Shown here piece by piece: positions 6,455 through 14,123 of a stretch of DNA of 19,246 nucleotides (the stretch's first letter is position 1; every line of letters starts with the position of its first letter). Below the pieces are notes generated by a model. That model ran no database searches. It saw only the letters and a list, made by a program, of their open reading frames with translations, and was not told where the DNA came from. The position numbers and the translations under genes are program-made. This DNA is from Neisseria lactamica NS19 (lineage in GTDB: Bacteria; Pseudomonadota; Gammaproteobacteria; Burkholderiales; Neisseriaceae): contig AEPI01000033.1 of the NCBI GenBank assembly GCA_000193795.2, positions 1-19,246 of the forward strand, read 5' to 3'.

Positions 6455-9145
6455 TCAGGCGGTTGCCGCTTCCTCCCCGAACACTTCCTTCCACAATTTC
6501 CTGACATTGCCGTAATGTGCCAGCAATTCGTCGCTTACTTCGGTTTTTGCCGCGTCGCGCAGTTTGGTGTTGTGCTGCTGCCGGCGGTAGAAGCGGTAGG
6601 CGGTGCGGCTTTGTCCGGCAAGCGTTTTATCAATCAAACCGCAGTCGGCGGCGATGTTCAAGAGGGCGATGTTGCCGTAGTTGTCGAGGAGTTGCGGATA
6701 TTTTCGGGCGTGGGCAAGTATCAGATATTGGACGATAAATTCAACGTCGACTACGCCGCCGCGCGCGTATTTGACGTTGCTGTCGGCAGGCGGGTGGGTG
6801 GGGAACATTTTTTCGCGCATTTCGATGATTTCGCCTGCCAAAGCGGTTTGGTCGCGTTCGGCGGTGAGGATTTCGGTGCGGATGCGGTCGAATGCCGTCT
6901 GAATTTCGGGTGTGCCGCAGATAAAACGGGCGCGGGTGAGGGACTGGTGTTCCCACGTCCACGCGTTTTCACGCTGGTATTTTTCAAAGGCGGCGATGCT
7001 GTGGGCGAGAAAGCCGGCATCGCCGTTGGGGCGCAGGCGCAGGTCGGTTTCGTAGAGGCTGCCTGCGCCGGTGGCGGCGGAAAGCCGGCCGGTCAGGCGG
7101 CGGGCGAGGCGACTGTATACGTCGCCCGCGTCGGGATGGGAATCGTCGTAGAGATAGACGAGGTCGAGGTCGGAGGCGTAGCCGAGTTCTTTGCCGCCGA
7201 GTTTGCCGTAGCCGATGACGGCGAATTGCGGGGTGTCGCGGTGTTTTTTGGGCATATCCGCCCACGCGTACGAAAGGGCGGCGGCGAGTATGGTGTCGGC
7301 GAGGGCGGAGAGTTGGTCGGAGAGGGATTCTACCGTCCACAGTCCGGCGAGGTCTTGGACGGCGAGGCGGAAGACTTGGGCGTGCTGGAAATGGCGCAGG
7401 GTGTCCATTTGCGCTTCGGTGTCGCCGCCGCAGGCTTTGATGCCGTCTGAAAGTTCGGCGGCGAGTTTGTCCCAATCAAACGCCGTATCTAATAATTGCG
7501 CGCTGATGAGTTCGTCCAACAAAATCGGATATTTGTTCAGATACGCCGCCACCCAAGAACTTTGGCTCATAATCTCTGCCAGTTGCGCCAAAGTTTGCGG
7601 ATGTTCGTTGAGGAAGGCGAGATAGGCGGAGCGGCGGCTGATGTTTTCGAGGAAGTCAAACAGCCGCATCAGCGTATCGGTCGGATTGTTTTGCGCTGCC
7701 GCCGCCCGTACCAACAACGGCACAAGCGCATCGAAACGCGGCTGGGCGTGGGCGGAGAGGCGGCGGTATTTATGGCCGTGGCGGATTTGGTCGAGCCTTG
7801 CGGCGACGGCTTCGGCATCGAACCCGTGTTCTTTCAGACGGCATTGCCGCCCTTCTTCGTCGGGTTTTTCCTGCCAAACCCACTGCCATTCGCCGTTGCT
7901 TTGCGTTTGTTCTTCGGGTTCGCTCAAAATTTCGTTGAACAACCGGTTGACTTGGTTTCGATGTTGATTTAAAGCGTTCAAAAAATCGGCGTAATCATCA
8001 AATCCCATACTTTCGGCAAGCCGTTGCCGCTGTTCGGGCGAAGCCGGCAGGGTTTGGGTTTGCCGGTCGTCCCAATATTGCAAACGATGTTCGACATCGC
8101 GCAAAAAGCGGTAGGCGGCGAGCAGGGTTTCGACGTTTTCAGACGGCATAATGCCCGATTCGGCGAGTTTCTCCAGCGTTTCCCGCGTGCCTTTCAGTTG
8201 CAGCGCGCGCATTTGCCCGCCGCGTATCATCTGGAAAATCTGGGCGATAAATTCGACTTCGCGGATGCCGCCCGCGCCGAGTTTGATGTTGTCCGCCATC
8301 CCTTTTTTTCTGACTTCGCTGCGGATTTGGCGGTGCAGCTTACGCATCGCCTCATACGCGCCGTAATCCAGATATTTGCGGAACACGAAGGGGCGCACCA
8401 GCGATTTGATGTCGTTCGGATACGGTGTAACCACGCGGCCTTTGCACCACGCATAGCGTTCCCATTCTCGCCCCTGCGTAATCAAATATTGCTCCAGCGC
8501 GGTTTCGCTCAATACCAACGCGCCCGAATCGCCGTCCGGCCGCAGCCGCATATCGACGCGGAACACCTGCCCGTCGGCGGTGATGTCGTTCAGCAGCGCA
8601 ATCAGTTTCTGCCCGACTTTGGTGAAAAACTCCTGATTGCCCCGTTCGCGCCTGCCGTCGGTATCGCCCGATTCGGGATAGATGAAAATCAAATCGATGT
8701 CGGAAGACACGTTCAACTCATAGCCGCCCGCCTTGCCCATCGCCACCACGCTCAAATGCTGCGGCGATTTCGTATCACGCCCGATCGGCGTGCCGTACAT
8801 ATCCCGATAATAGGCGTAGGCGAAATCCAGCGCGGTATTGACGGCAAAATCGGCAAACAGCGTAATCGTGCGGGTAACTTCGTTCAAATCGCTGATGCGG
8901 TTGATATCGCGCACGATAATCTGCGACACCACATAACGGCGCAACTCGCGCAACTGCCGCGCCAATTCTTCCTCGTTTTCTTCCGCGCGGATTGTGTCCC
9001 AGTCGGCAAAGGCTTGGAAATCCGCTTCGGTCAACACCTTGTCCAGCATGGGCAGGAAAATTTCGGGCTTGAGTTTGCCGTTGTCGAGCTGGCGGGCGAG
9101 AAAAAGGGAATGGCGGCGGGCGGTGTCGAGGCGGTTGTCGGACAT
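6455..9145 (-). CDS. glnE: Glutamine synthetase adenylyltransferase/adenylyl-removing enzyme GlnE
   Basis: An 896-residue bifunctional enzyme (E. coli 946) that adds AMP to and removes AMP from glutamine synthetase, setting nitrogen assimilation. Two nucleotidyltransferase halves are visible: the N-terminal adenylyl-removing domain with GKAGGYELN (137-145) and SSDIDL (147-152), then RVDMRLRPDGDSG and the AGGIREVEFI helix (291-300); and the C-terminal adenylyltransferase domain with GYGKLGGKELG (645-655), ASDLDL (657-662), LYETDLRLRPNGDAG and ARGGVVDVEFIVQYL. The start ATG is preceded by a weak GGAA. A degenerate Correia element lies just upstream (9178-9243). Four DUS lie within the gene. The activity is normally controlled by PII, which is not in this window. 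Confidence 0.96.
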   Translation of the reverse strand: MSDNRLDTARRHSLFLARQLDNGKLKPEIFLPMLDKVLTEADFQAFADWDTIRAEENEEELARQLRELRRYVVSQIIVRDINRISDLNEVTRTITLFADFAVNTALDFAYAYYRDMYGTPIGRDTKSPQHLSVVAMGKAGGYELNVSSDIDLIFIYPESGDTDGRRERGNQEFFTKVGQKLIALLNDITADGQVFRVDMRLRPDGDSGALVLSETALEQYLITQGREWERYAWCKGRVVTPYPNDIKSLVRPFVFRKYLDYGAYEAMRKLHRQIRSEVRKKGMADNIKLGAGGIREVEFIAQIFQMIRGGQMRALQLKGTRETLEKLAESGIMPSENVETLLAAYRFLRDVEHRLQYWDDRQTQTLPASPEQRQRLAESMGFDDYADFLNALNQHRNQVNRLFNEILSEPEEQTQSNGEWQWVWQEKPDEEGRQCRLKEHGFDAEAVAARLDQIRHGHKYRRLSAHAQPRFDALVPLLVRAAAAQNNPTDTLMRLFDFLENISRRSAYLAFLNEHPQTLAQLAEIMSQSSWVAAYLNKYPILLDELISAQLLDTAFDWDKLAAELSDGIKACGGDTEAQMDTLRHFQHAQVFRLAVQDLAGLWTVESLSDQLSALADTILAAALSYAWADMPKKHRDTPQFAVIGYGKLGGKELGYASDLDLVYLYDDSHPDAGDVYSRLARRLTGRLSAATGAGSLYETDLRLRPNGDAGFLAHSIAAFEKYQRENAWTWEHQSLTRARFICGTPEIQTAFDRIRTEILTAERDQTALAGEIIEMREKMFPTHPPADSNVKYARGGVVDVEFIVQYLILAHARKYPQLLDNYGNIALLNIAADCGLIDKTLAGQSRTAYRFYRRQQHNTKLRDAAKTEVSDELLAHYGNVRKLWKEVFGEEAATA
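6892..8149. repeat. Four AT-DUS inside glnE
   Basis: Perfect 12-mers at 6892-6903 and 7440-7451 (+ strand) and at 7833-7844 and 8138-8149 (- strand). They lie within the coding sequence without any indel or frame disturbance and do not form close inverted pairs. Confidence 0.9.
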
Positions 9146-9177
9146 TTCGGATTCCGTTTGAAAAAATGGCGGGAAGA

Positions 9178-9243
9178 TGATGGCGGATTCACTTCAAATC
9201 AGGGCAAGGCGAAGCCGTACCGGTTTAAAGTCAAGCCGCTATA
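9178..9243 (-). repeat. Degenerate, internally deleted Correia-type element upstream of glnE
   Basis: Compared with the 107-bp element at 13840-13946 read in reverse, this 66-bp stretch keeps both ends (GGATTCACTTCAAATCAGG... and ...ACCGGTTTAAAGTC to CCGCTATA) and the inner AAGGCGAAGCC but lacks about 40 bp of the middle; the terminal repeats have diverged from TATAGTGGATT. It begins about 32 bp upstream of the glnE start and could contribute leader or promoter sequence. Confidence 0.6.
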
Positions 9244-9258
9244 TCATAGCAAGCTCCG

Positions 9259-9296
9259 ATGCCGTCTGAAGACAGATTCTGACTTTCAGACGGCAT
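9259..9296 (-). terminator. DUS-pair hairpin terminator of pyrD
   Basis: ATGCCGTCTGAA (9259-9270) and TTCAGACGGCAT (9285-9296) form a 12-bp stem with a 14-nt loop, 15 bp past the pyrD stop. Confidence 0.8.
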
Positions 9297-9311
9297 TTCG
9301 GGCGGGACGCG

Positions 9312-10319
9312 TCATCGCGCCAACGCCTTCAAACATTCTTTGACCAACGCCGGGCCTTTGTATATCAATCCGCTGTACACCTGGACGGCAGTTGCGCCCA
9401 AGCGGATTTTCTCTGCCGCATCCTTGCCGTCCATAATGCCGCCTACGCCGATAATCGGCAGCTTGCCGTCTATGTGTTCCGCCAATGTTTTCAGCACCCG
9501 GTTGCTTTTTTCGCGCACCGGAAGACCGCTCAAACCGCCCTGCTCTCCTGCGAGTAGATGACTGCCGAGGCTTGATTTGTCGATGGTGGTATTGGTAGCG
9601 ATGATGCCGTCCATTTCGACGGATTTGACAACGTGGGCGATGTCTTCGATTTGTGCTTCATCCAAATCGGGGGCGATTTTGACGGCGAGCGGAACGTATT
9701 TCCCGTGTGTGGCGGCAAGCTGTGCCTGTTTGTTTTTCAAAGCCTCAAGCAATGCGCCCAGTTCGTCGCCGCCTTGCAGCGCACGGAGGTTTTTGGTGTT
9801 GGGCGAGGAAATATTGACGGTAATATAACTTGCGTGTGCGTAGGCTTTTTCGAGGCAGATTAAATAATCATCGGCAGCGTTTTCAATAGGGGTTACGGCG
9901 TTTTTACCGATGTTGATGCCCAACACGCCGCTGAATTTGCTTTTTTCGATGTTGCGTATCATGGCATCGATACCGTGGTTGTTGAAACCCATACGGTTGA
10001 TGATGCCCCGGTGTTCGGGAACGCGGAAGAGGCGCGGCTGCGGATTGCCGGGCTGCGGTTTGGGCGTTACCGTGCCGATTTCGATGAAACCGAAGCCGAG
10101 CGCGCCCAAAGCATCTATGTATTCGCCGTTTTTATCGAGTCCGGCGGCAAGCCCGACAGGGTTGGGCAAATCCAAGCCCATCAGTTTTACAGATTTGGTA
10201 CGGTTGCCGGTTACCGGAATCAAACCCAATTTATAAACCGTGTTGAGCGCGGCCAGCGTGAAGTGGTGGGCTTTTTCGGCATCGAGTGCAAACAGGATGC
10301 GGCGGGCAAGTGGATACAT
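9312..10319 (-). CDS. pyrD: Dihydroorotate dehydrogenase (quinone), class 2
   Basis: A 335-residue flavoenzyme that oxidises dihydroorotate to orotate with quinone at the inner membrane, step four of pyrimidine synthesis. Visible signs are an N-terminal amphipathic membrane-binding segment (MYPLARRILFALDAEKAHHF) found only in class 2, PVGLAAGLDKNGEYI (FMN site), GFIEIGTVTPKPQPGNP, NRMGFNNHG, VNISSPNTKNLR containing the catalytic serine, KIAPDLD, ATNTT and the phosphate-binding GVGGIMDG and QVYSGLIYKGP. An upstream in-frame ATG would add 23 residues, but the start at 10319 gives the standard length and start sequence. It is divergent from acpP, sharing a 231-bp gap. Confidence 0.96.
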   Translation of the reverse strand: MYPLARRILFALDAEKAHHFTLAALNTVYKLGLIPVTGNRTKSVKLMGLDLPNPVGLAAGLDKNGEYIDALGALGFGFIEIGTVTPKPQPGNPQPRLFRVPEHRGIINRMGFNNHGIDAMIRNIEKSKFSGVLGINIGKNAVTPIENAADDYLICLEKAYAHASYITVNISSPNTKNLRALQGGDELGALLEALKNKQAQLAATHGKYVPLAVKIAPDLDEAQIEDIAHVVKSVEMDGIIATNTTIDKSSLGSHLLAGEQGGLSGLPVREKSNRVLKTLAEHIDGKLPIIGVGGIMDGKDAAEKIRLGATAVQVYSGLIYKGPALVKECLKALAR

Positions 10320-10427
10320 GACAGGGCTTTCTGCTTCAGATGGAAATGCCGTCATTTTAACCGAAATCGCCGGCCGGACACGGCACATACATCAAATTCG
10401 AACGGCAAAACCGGCACCGCCCGAAAA

Positions 10428-10455
10428 TGTACAAATCGGCAAATATTGATATAAT
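10428..10455 (+). promoter_or_regulatory. Extended -10 promoter for acpP
   Basis: TGATATAAT gives a perfect TATAAT at 10450-10455 with the TGn extension; a weak -35 TGTACA lies 16 bp upstream (10428-10433). A start near 10462 gives a leader of about 90 nt. Confidence 0.7.
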
Positions 10456-10550
10456 AGGCATTAGATAGAAAACTCTATTAAAAGTCGGTACAATACCACC
10501 GATTTATTTCCCTTAAACAACCTGCCGCAAGGCATAAAGGAACGACTGAT

Positions 10551-10787
10551 ATGTCAAACATCGAACAACAAGTTAAAAAAATTGTTGCTGAACAACTGGG
10601 CGTAAACGAAGCCGACGTGAAAAACGAATCTTCCTTCCAAGACGACTTGGGCGCGGACTCTCTGGACACCGTAGAGCTGGTGATGGCTCTGGAAGAAGCC
10701 TTCGGCTGCGAAATCCCCGACGAAGATGCCGAAAAAATCACCACCGTCCAACTGGCTGTCGACTACATCAATGCCCACAACGGCTAA
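10551..10787 (+). CDS. acpP: Acyl carrier protein
   Basis: A 78-residue acidic protein carrying growing acyl chains on a phosphopantetheine arm. The attachment site is Ser37 in LGADSLDTVELVMALEEAF; the length and four-helix pattern are those of AcpP. The ribosome binding site AAAGGAA lies 9 bp before the ATG. It has a strong promoter upstream and is followed by fabF after 166 bp that include a possible attenuating hairpin. Cytoplasmic; partner of all Fab enzymes and of lipid A synthesis. Confidence 0.98.
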   Translation: MSNIEQQVKKIVAEQLGVNEADVKNESSFQDDLGADSLDTVELVMALEEAFGCEIPDEDAEKITTVQLAVDYINAHNG

Positions 10788-10808
10788 CCGGTCGCCGTCC
10801 GACAAAAC

Positions 10809-10840
10809 AGCCTCTGCTGCACCGCGCAATAGAGGCTTTT
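10809..10840 (+). terminator. Intercistronic hairpin between acpP and fabF
   Basis: AGCCTCT (10809-10815) pairs with AGAGGCT (10831-10837) around a 15-nt loop, followed by TTTT. This would give partial termination, letting acpP be made in excess over fabF. Strength is not measurable by eye. Confidence 0.5.
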
Positions 10841-10953
10841 CCCTTATATGGCAAACTGCTTAAACTCCGTTTAAATACCTGCCGCAAATTCCAAACGGCA
10901 TCTGCACGACAGCCGCATATGCCCCCATTCCGACAACCAACAGCGAGATTATC

Positions 10954-12201
10954 ATGAGTCAGAGAAGAGTAGTCATTACAGGCTTAGGTCAGGTTTCCCC
11001 TGTCGGCAACACTGTCGCAGAGGCTTGGGACAACCTGCTCGCAGGCAAAAGCGGCATCGGCGCGATTACCCGCTTTGACGCATCCGACATCAACAGCCGT
11101 GTCGCCGGCGAAGTGCGCGGTTTCGACATCGGACAATACATCAGCGCGAAAGAAGCGCGCCGGATGGACGTGTTTATCCACTACGGCATCGCCGCCGCGC
11201 TTCAGGCAATCGCCGATTCGGGCTTGGACGATGTGGAAAACCTCGATAAAGACCGCGTCGGCGTGAACATCGGTTCCGGCATCGGCGGCCTGCCCGGCAT
11301 CGAAGCCACCGGCAAAGCCGTACTCGAAGGCGGCGCGCGCAAAATCAACCCTTTCTTTATCCCCGGTTCGCTGATTAATCTGATTTCCGGACACGTTACC
11401 ATCCTCAAAGGCTACCGCGGCCCGAGCTACGGCATGGTTTCCGCCTGCACTACCGGCGCGCACGCCATCGGCGATTCCCTCCGTATGATTAAATACGGCG
11501 ACGCGGATATTATGGTTGCCGGCGGCGCGGAAGGCGCGATCAGCACCTTGGGCGTGGGCGGCTTCGCGGCGATGAAAGCCCTCTCCACCCGCAACGACGA
11601 TCCCGCCACCGCCTCCCGCCCGTGGGACAAGGGCCGCGACGGCTTCGTTATCGGCGAAGGCGCAGGCATATTGGTGTTGGAAGAATTGGAACACGCCAAA
11701 AAACGCGGTGCGAAAATCTACGCCGAAATCATCGGCTTCGGGATGAGTTCCGATGCCTACCACATCACCGCGCCGAACGAAGAAGGCCCCGCCCTTGCCG
11801 TTACCCGCGCGCTGAAAGATGCCGGCATCAATCCCGAAGATGTGGATTACGTCAACGCGCACGGCACGTCCACCCCGCTGGGCGATGCCAACGAAACCAA
11901 AGCCCTCAAACGCGCGTTCGGCGAACACGCCTACAAAACCGTCGTCAGCTCGACCAAATCCATGACCGGCCACCTGCTCGGCGCGGCAGGCGGCGTGGAG
12001 GCCGTGTACAGCATTTTGGCGATACGCGACGGCAAAGTTCCACCGACCATCAACCTTGTCGAACAGGACATTGAAGCTGGCTGCGATTTGGACTACTGCG
12101 CCAACGAAGCGCGCGACGCGGAAATCGACGTCGCCATTTCCAACTCCTTCGGCTTCGGCGGCACCAACGGCACGCTGGTATTCAAACGCTTCAAAGGCTG
12201 A
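10954..12201 (+). CDS. fabF: 3-oxoacyl-ACP synthase II (KAS II)
   Basis: A 415-residue condensing enzyme that extends acyl-ACP with malonyl-ACP in fatty acid synthesis and converts palmitoleate to cis-vaccenate. The Cys-His-His triad is clear: Cys165 in SACTTGAHAI, His303 in NAHGTSTPLGD and His340 in KSMTGHLLGAAGG with Lys335. The glycine-rich C-terminal SNSFGFGGTNGTLVF is also complete. The Shine-Dalgarno is weak (AGCGAG). It lies downstream of acpP, as in many bacteria, and ends in a DUS-pair terminator. Confidence 0.97.
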   Translation: MSQRRVVITGLGQVSPVGNTVAEAWDNLLAGKSGIGAITRFDASDINSRVAGEVRGFDIGQYISAKEARRMDVFIHYGIAAALQAIADSGLDDVENLDKDRVGVNIGSGIGGLPGIEATGKAVLEGGARKINPFFIPGSLINLISGHVTILKGYRGPSYGMVSACTTGAHAIGDSLRMIKYGDADIMVAGGAEGAISTLGVGGFAAMKALSTRNDDPATASRPWDKGRDGFVIGEGAGILVLEELEHAKKRGAKIYAEIIGFGMSSDAYHITAPNEEGPALAVTRALKDAGINPEDVDYVNAHGTSTPLGDANETKALKRAFGEHAYKTVVSSTKSMTGHLLGAAGGVEAVYSILAIRDGKVPPTINLVEQDIEAGCDLDYCANEARDAEIDVAISNSFGFGGTNGTLVFKRFKG

Positions 12202-12228
12202 TTCCGCAAAGCCGCCGCCGACATCGAA

Positions 12229-12257
12229 ATGCCGTCTGAACCCGTTTCAGACGGCAT
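12229..12257 (+). terminator. DUS-pair hairpin terminator of fabF
   Basis: ATGCCGTCTGAA (12229-12240) and TTCAGACGGCAT (12246-12257) form a 12-bp stem with a 5-nt loop followed by TTTTTAT. Confidence 0.9.
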
Positions 12258-12624
12258 TTTTATATCGTGGGACGGTTCGGACACACCCGCCCCCGATCCA
12301 CACAAACGAAGCCGGTCCGGCAATGCCGCCGCAGGCAAAATGACCAAAGCCGCAAACCGCGTCAGATTGCGGCTCAAACCAATCAGAAAACCCCTCACAC
12401 GCCCTCCCGAAACGGCGCACCTTGCGCGGCATCATTATCGCCGCCCCGCCTGTTTTACCGACCGGAATGAACAAATACGGCACAAAACCGCAAACGCCCG
12501 TCAAGCCCTTTCAGACGGCATCGGCAGGCATACCGTTTGCTATATCCAAAGAATCAGGAATTATTTAGCCCGAATCATCCGGCTTGTTAAAATCCGCAAA
12601 CCTAACCGACTCAAAATACACATT
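12258..12624. other. Gene-free spacer between fabF and the MFS gene
   Basis: It holds one lone DUS (TTCAGACGGCAT, 12510-12521) and no gene I can support. The frame of the MFS gene is open through it back to a start inside the DUS at 12229, but the encoded sequence is not protein-like. The last 90 bp are AT-richer and presumably hold the MFS promoter, though I see no convincing -35/-10 pair. Confidence 0.5.
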
Positions 12625-13839
12625 ATGACGCACACCGCATCGAAAACACCCAAACTTTGGGCGGTCATTGCCGCCGCCGCATTCATCCTGCTGATTACCA
12701 TCGGGATGAGGATGACGCTCGGACTGTTCGTCCAACCCGTCGTCAACTCCACCGAATTGAGCATTGCACAATTCAGCCTCATCATCGCCGTTTTCCAACT
12801 GATGTGGGGCGTATCGCAACCATTGTCCGGCGCGCTTGCCGACCGTTTCGGCGCGTTCAGGGTATTAAGCGGCGGCGCCGTCCTGCTCGTCTGCGCCTGC
12901 CTGATTGCCCCCAACCTCCCGACCTATTGGGGGCTGATGATTGCCGTCGGGCTGCTGCTCGCATTCGGCACCGGTTCCGGCGGGTTTTCCATCATTATGG
13001 GGCAGGTTGCCGCCCAAATCCCCGCACACAGGCGCGGTTTGGCATCCGGGCTGGTCAACGCCGGCGGTTCGGCAGGACAATTTTTGTTCGCACCGCTGGT
13101 TCAAGGACTCGTCGTCCTGCCCGAAGTCGGCTGGACGGGCACATTTTACGTTTGGGGCGCAATCGCACTGCTGATTCTGCCCGTCTCATGGTGGCTCGCC
13201 GGCGGCAACAACACCGCCCATACCCGACACATCCAAGACACACACGGACAAAGCCTGGGAGGAGCACTCAAAACCGCCTTTAAAAACCCGAGCTACCTCT
13301 TACTGCACTTGGGCTTCTTTACCTGCGGCTTCCACATCGCCTTCCTCGTTACCCACCTGCCCACCGAAATCGCACTCTGCGGACTGCCCGCCACCGTCGC
13401 CTCGACATCCATCGCCATCATCGGATTGGCAAACATCGCCGGCTGCATTTTTTCCGGCTGGTGCACAAGCCGCATTCGGGGCAAATACGTCCTGTTCTGG
13501 CTGTACGCCTCGCGTGCCGCGATGGTACTCATCTACATTTTTTCGCCCAAGACCGATTTCAATTTCTATATTTTTGCCGCCGCACTCGGATTTACCTGGC
13601 TCGCCACCGTTACGCCGACCGCCTCCATTACCGGCAAACTCTTCGGCACGCGCTACCTCGCCACACTGTTCGGACTGACGATGCTCAGCCACCAGATCGG
13701 CGGATTCCTCGGTTCATACATAGGCGGCATCGTGATTACGCAATTCGGCGACTACGGCTGGATGTGGTATGCCGACGCACTGCTGGCGGGAACCGCCGCC
13801 CTCCTCAACCTCCCCATCCGCGAATCCCGAACCGCCTGA
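12625..13839 (+). CDS. Major facilitator superfamily transporter, substrate unknown
   Basis: A 404-residue inner-membrane protein with about 12 hydrophobic segments. The first (LWAVIAAAAFILLITIGMRM) is followed by TLGLFVQPVV and then SLIIAVFQLMWGVSQPLSGA, with the MFS motif A between helices 2 and 3 (ADRFGAFR, residues 72-79). A hydrophilic loop around residues 190-215 (GGNNTAHTRHIQDTHG) separates the two six-helix halves. The pattern of RMxLGxF..P and WGVSQP..G resembles monocarboxylate or oxalate/formate-type MFS carriers, but I do not assign a substrate. The start at 12625 places the first membrane helix at residue 11, as expected. A Correia element begins 1 bp after its stop codon. Confidence 0.85.
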   Translation: MTHTASKTPKLWAVIAAAAFILLITIGMRMTLGLFVQPVVNSTELSIAQFSLIIAVFQLMWGVSQPLSGALADRFGAFRVLSGGAVLLVCACLIAPNLPTYWGLMIAVGLLLAFGTGSGGFSIIMGQVAAQIPAHRRGLASGLVNAGGSAGQFLFAPLVQGLVVLPEVGWTGTFYVWGAIALLILPVSWWLAGGNNTAHTRHIQDTHGQSLGGALKTAFKNPSYLLLHLGFFTCGFHIAFLVTHLPTEIALCGLPATVASTSIAIIGLANIAGCIFSGWCTSRIRGKYVLFWLYASRAAMVLIYIFSPKTDFNFYIFAAALGFTWLATVTPTASITGKLFGTRYLATLFGLTMLSHQIGGFLGSYIGGIVITQFGDYGWMWYADALLAGTAALLNLPIRESRTA

Positions 13840-13946
13840 TATAGTGGATTAAATTTTAACCAGTACGGCGTTGCCTCGCCTTGCCGTACTATCTGTACTG
13901 TCTGCGGCTTCGTCGCCTTGTCCTGATTTAAATTTCATCCACTATA
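13840..13946 (+). mobile_element. Correia repeat enclosed element, short (107 bp) form
   Basis: Bounded by TATAGTGGATTAAATT and AATTTCATCCACTATA, with the standard inner sequences CCAGTACGGCGTTGCC, CTGTACTGTCTGCGGC and TTCGTCGCCTTGTCCTG. The middle segment of the 150-bp form, with its IHF site, is absent. From family knowledge these non-autonomous elements insert at TA, can be cut by RNase III when transcribed, and can supply promoters. It directly abuts the MFS stop and precedes a DUS-pair terminator. Confidence 0.95.
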
Positions 13947-13949
13947 AAA

Positions 13950-13976
13950 ATGCCGTCTGAAACCTTCAGACGGCAT
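13950..13976 (+). terminator. DUS-pair hairpin terminator after the MFS gene
   Basis: ATGCCGTCTGAA (13950-13961) and TTCAGACGGCAT (13965-13976) with a 3-nt loop and a following TTTTC. The Correia element lies between it and the stop codon, suggesting the element was inserted between gene and terminator. Confidence 0.9.
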
Positions 13977-14025
13977 TTTCAAAACACCCGCCCGCGCCCG
14001 GCGCCACGCGGCACAAAAGGCTGCC

Positions 14026-14055
14026 TTATCAAACCGCAAACAACCGCCGTATAAT
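14026..14055 (+). promoter_or_regulatory. Candidate promoter for pglA
   Basis: TATAAT at 14050-14055 with TTATCA at 14026-14031 (18-bp spacing). It would give a leader of about 60 nt; AAGGTG lies 8 bp before the pglA ATG. Confidence 0.5.
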
Positions 14056-14123
14056 ACGCAGGCAAACCCGAGCCCTGCCGCAGCAGACCGTATTTCCAAT
14101 CATATATTCAAGGTGTCCGCCTT

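Noticed and set aside
8024..9343. Long + strand ORF (439 codons) opposite glnE
   Set aside because: A coding shadow of glnE that runs through a Correia-type repeat and a DUS hairpin, so not a real gene.
10320..10388. 23-residue N-terminal extension of PyrD
   Set aside because: Class 2 enzymes start at the MYPLARRILF segment; the shorter form has the standard length of about 335.
10984..11973. 329-codon - strand ORF opposite fabF
   Set aside because: A shadow of fabF: glycine- and alanine-rich without motifs.
12229..12624. N-terminal extension of the MFS gene starting inside a DUS
   Set aside because: The frame is open but the ATG is part of the terminator hairpin, and the sequence is basic and not helix-forming; MFS homologues start near the first membrane helix, as from 12625.
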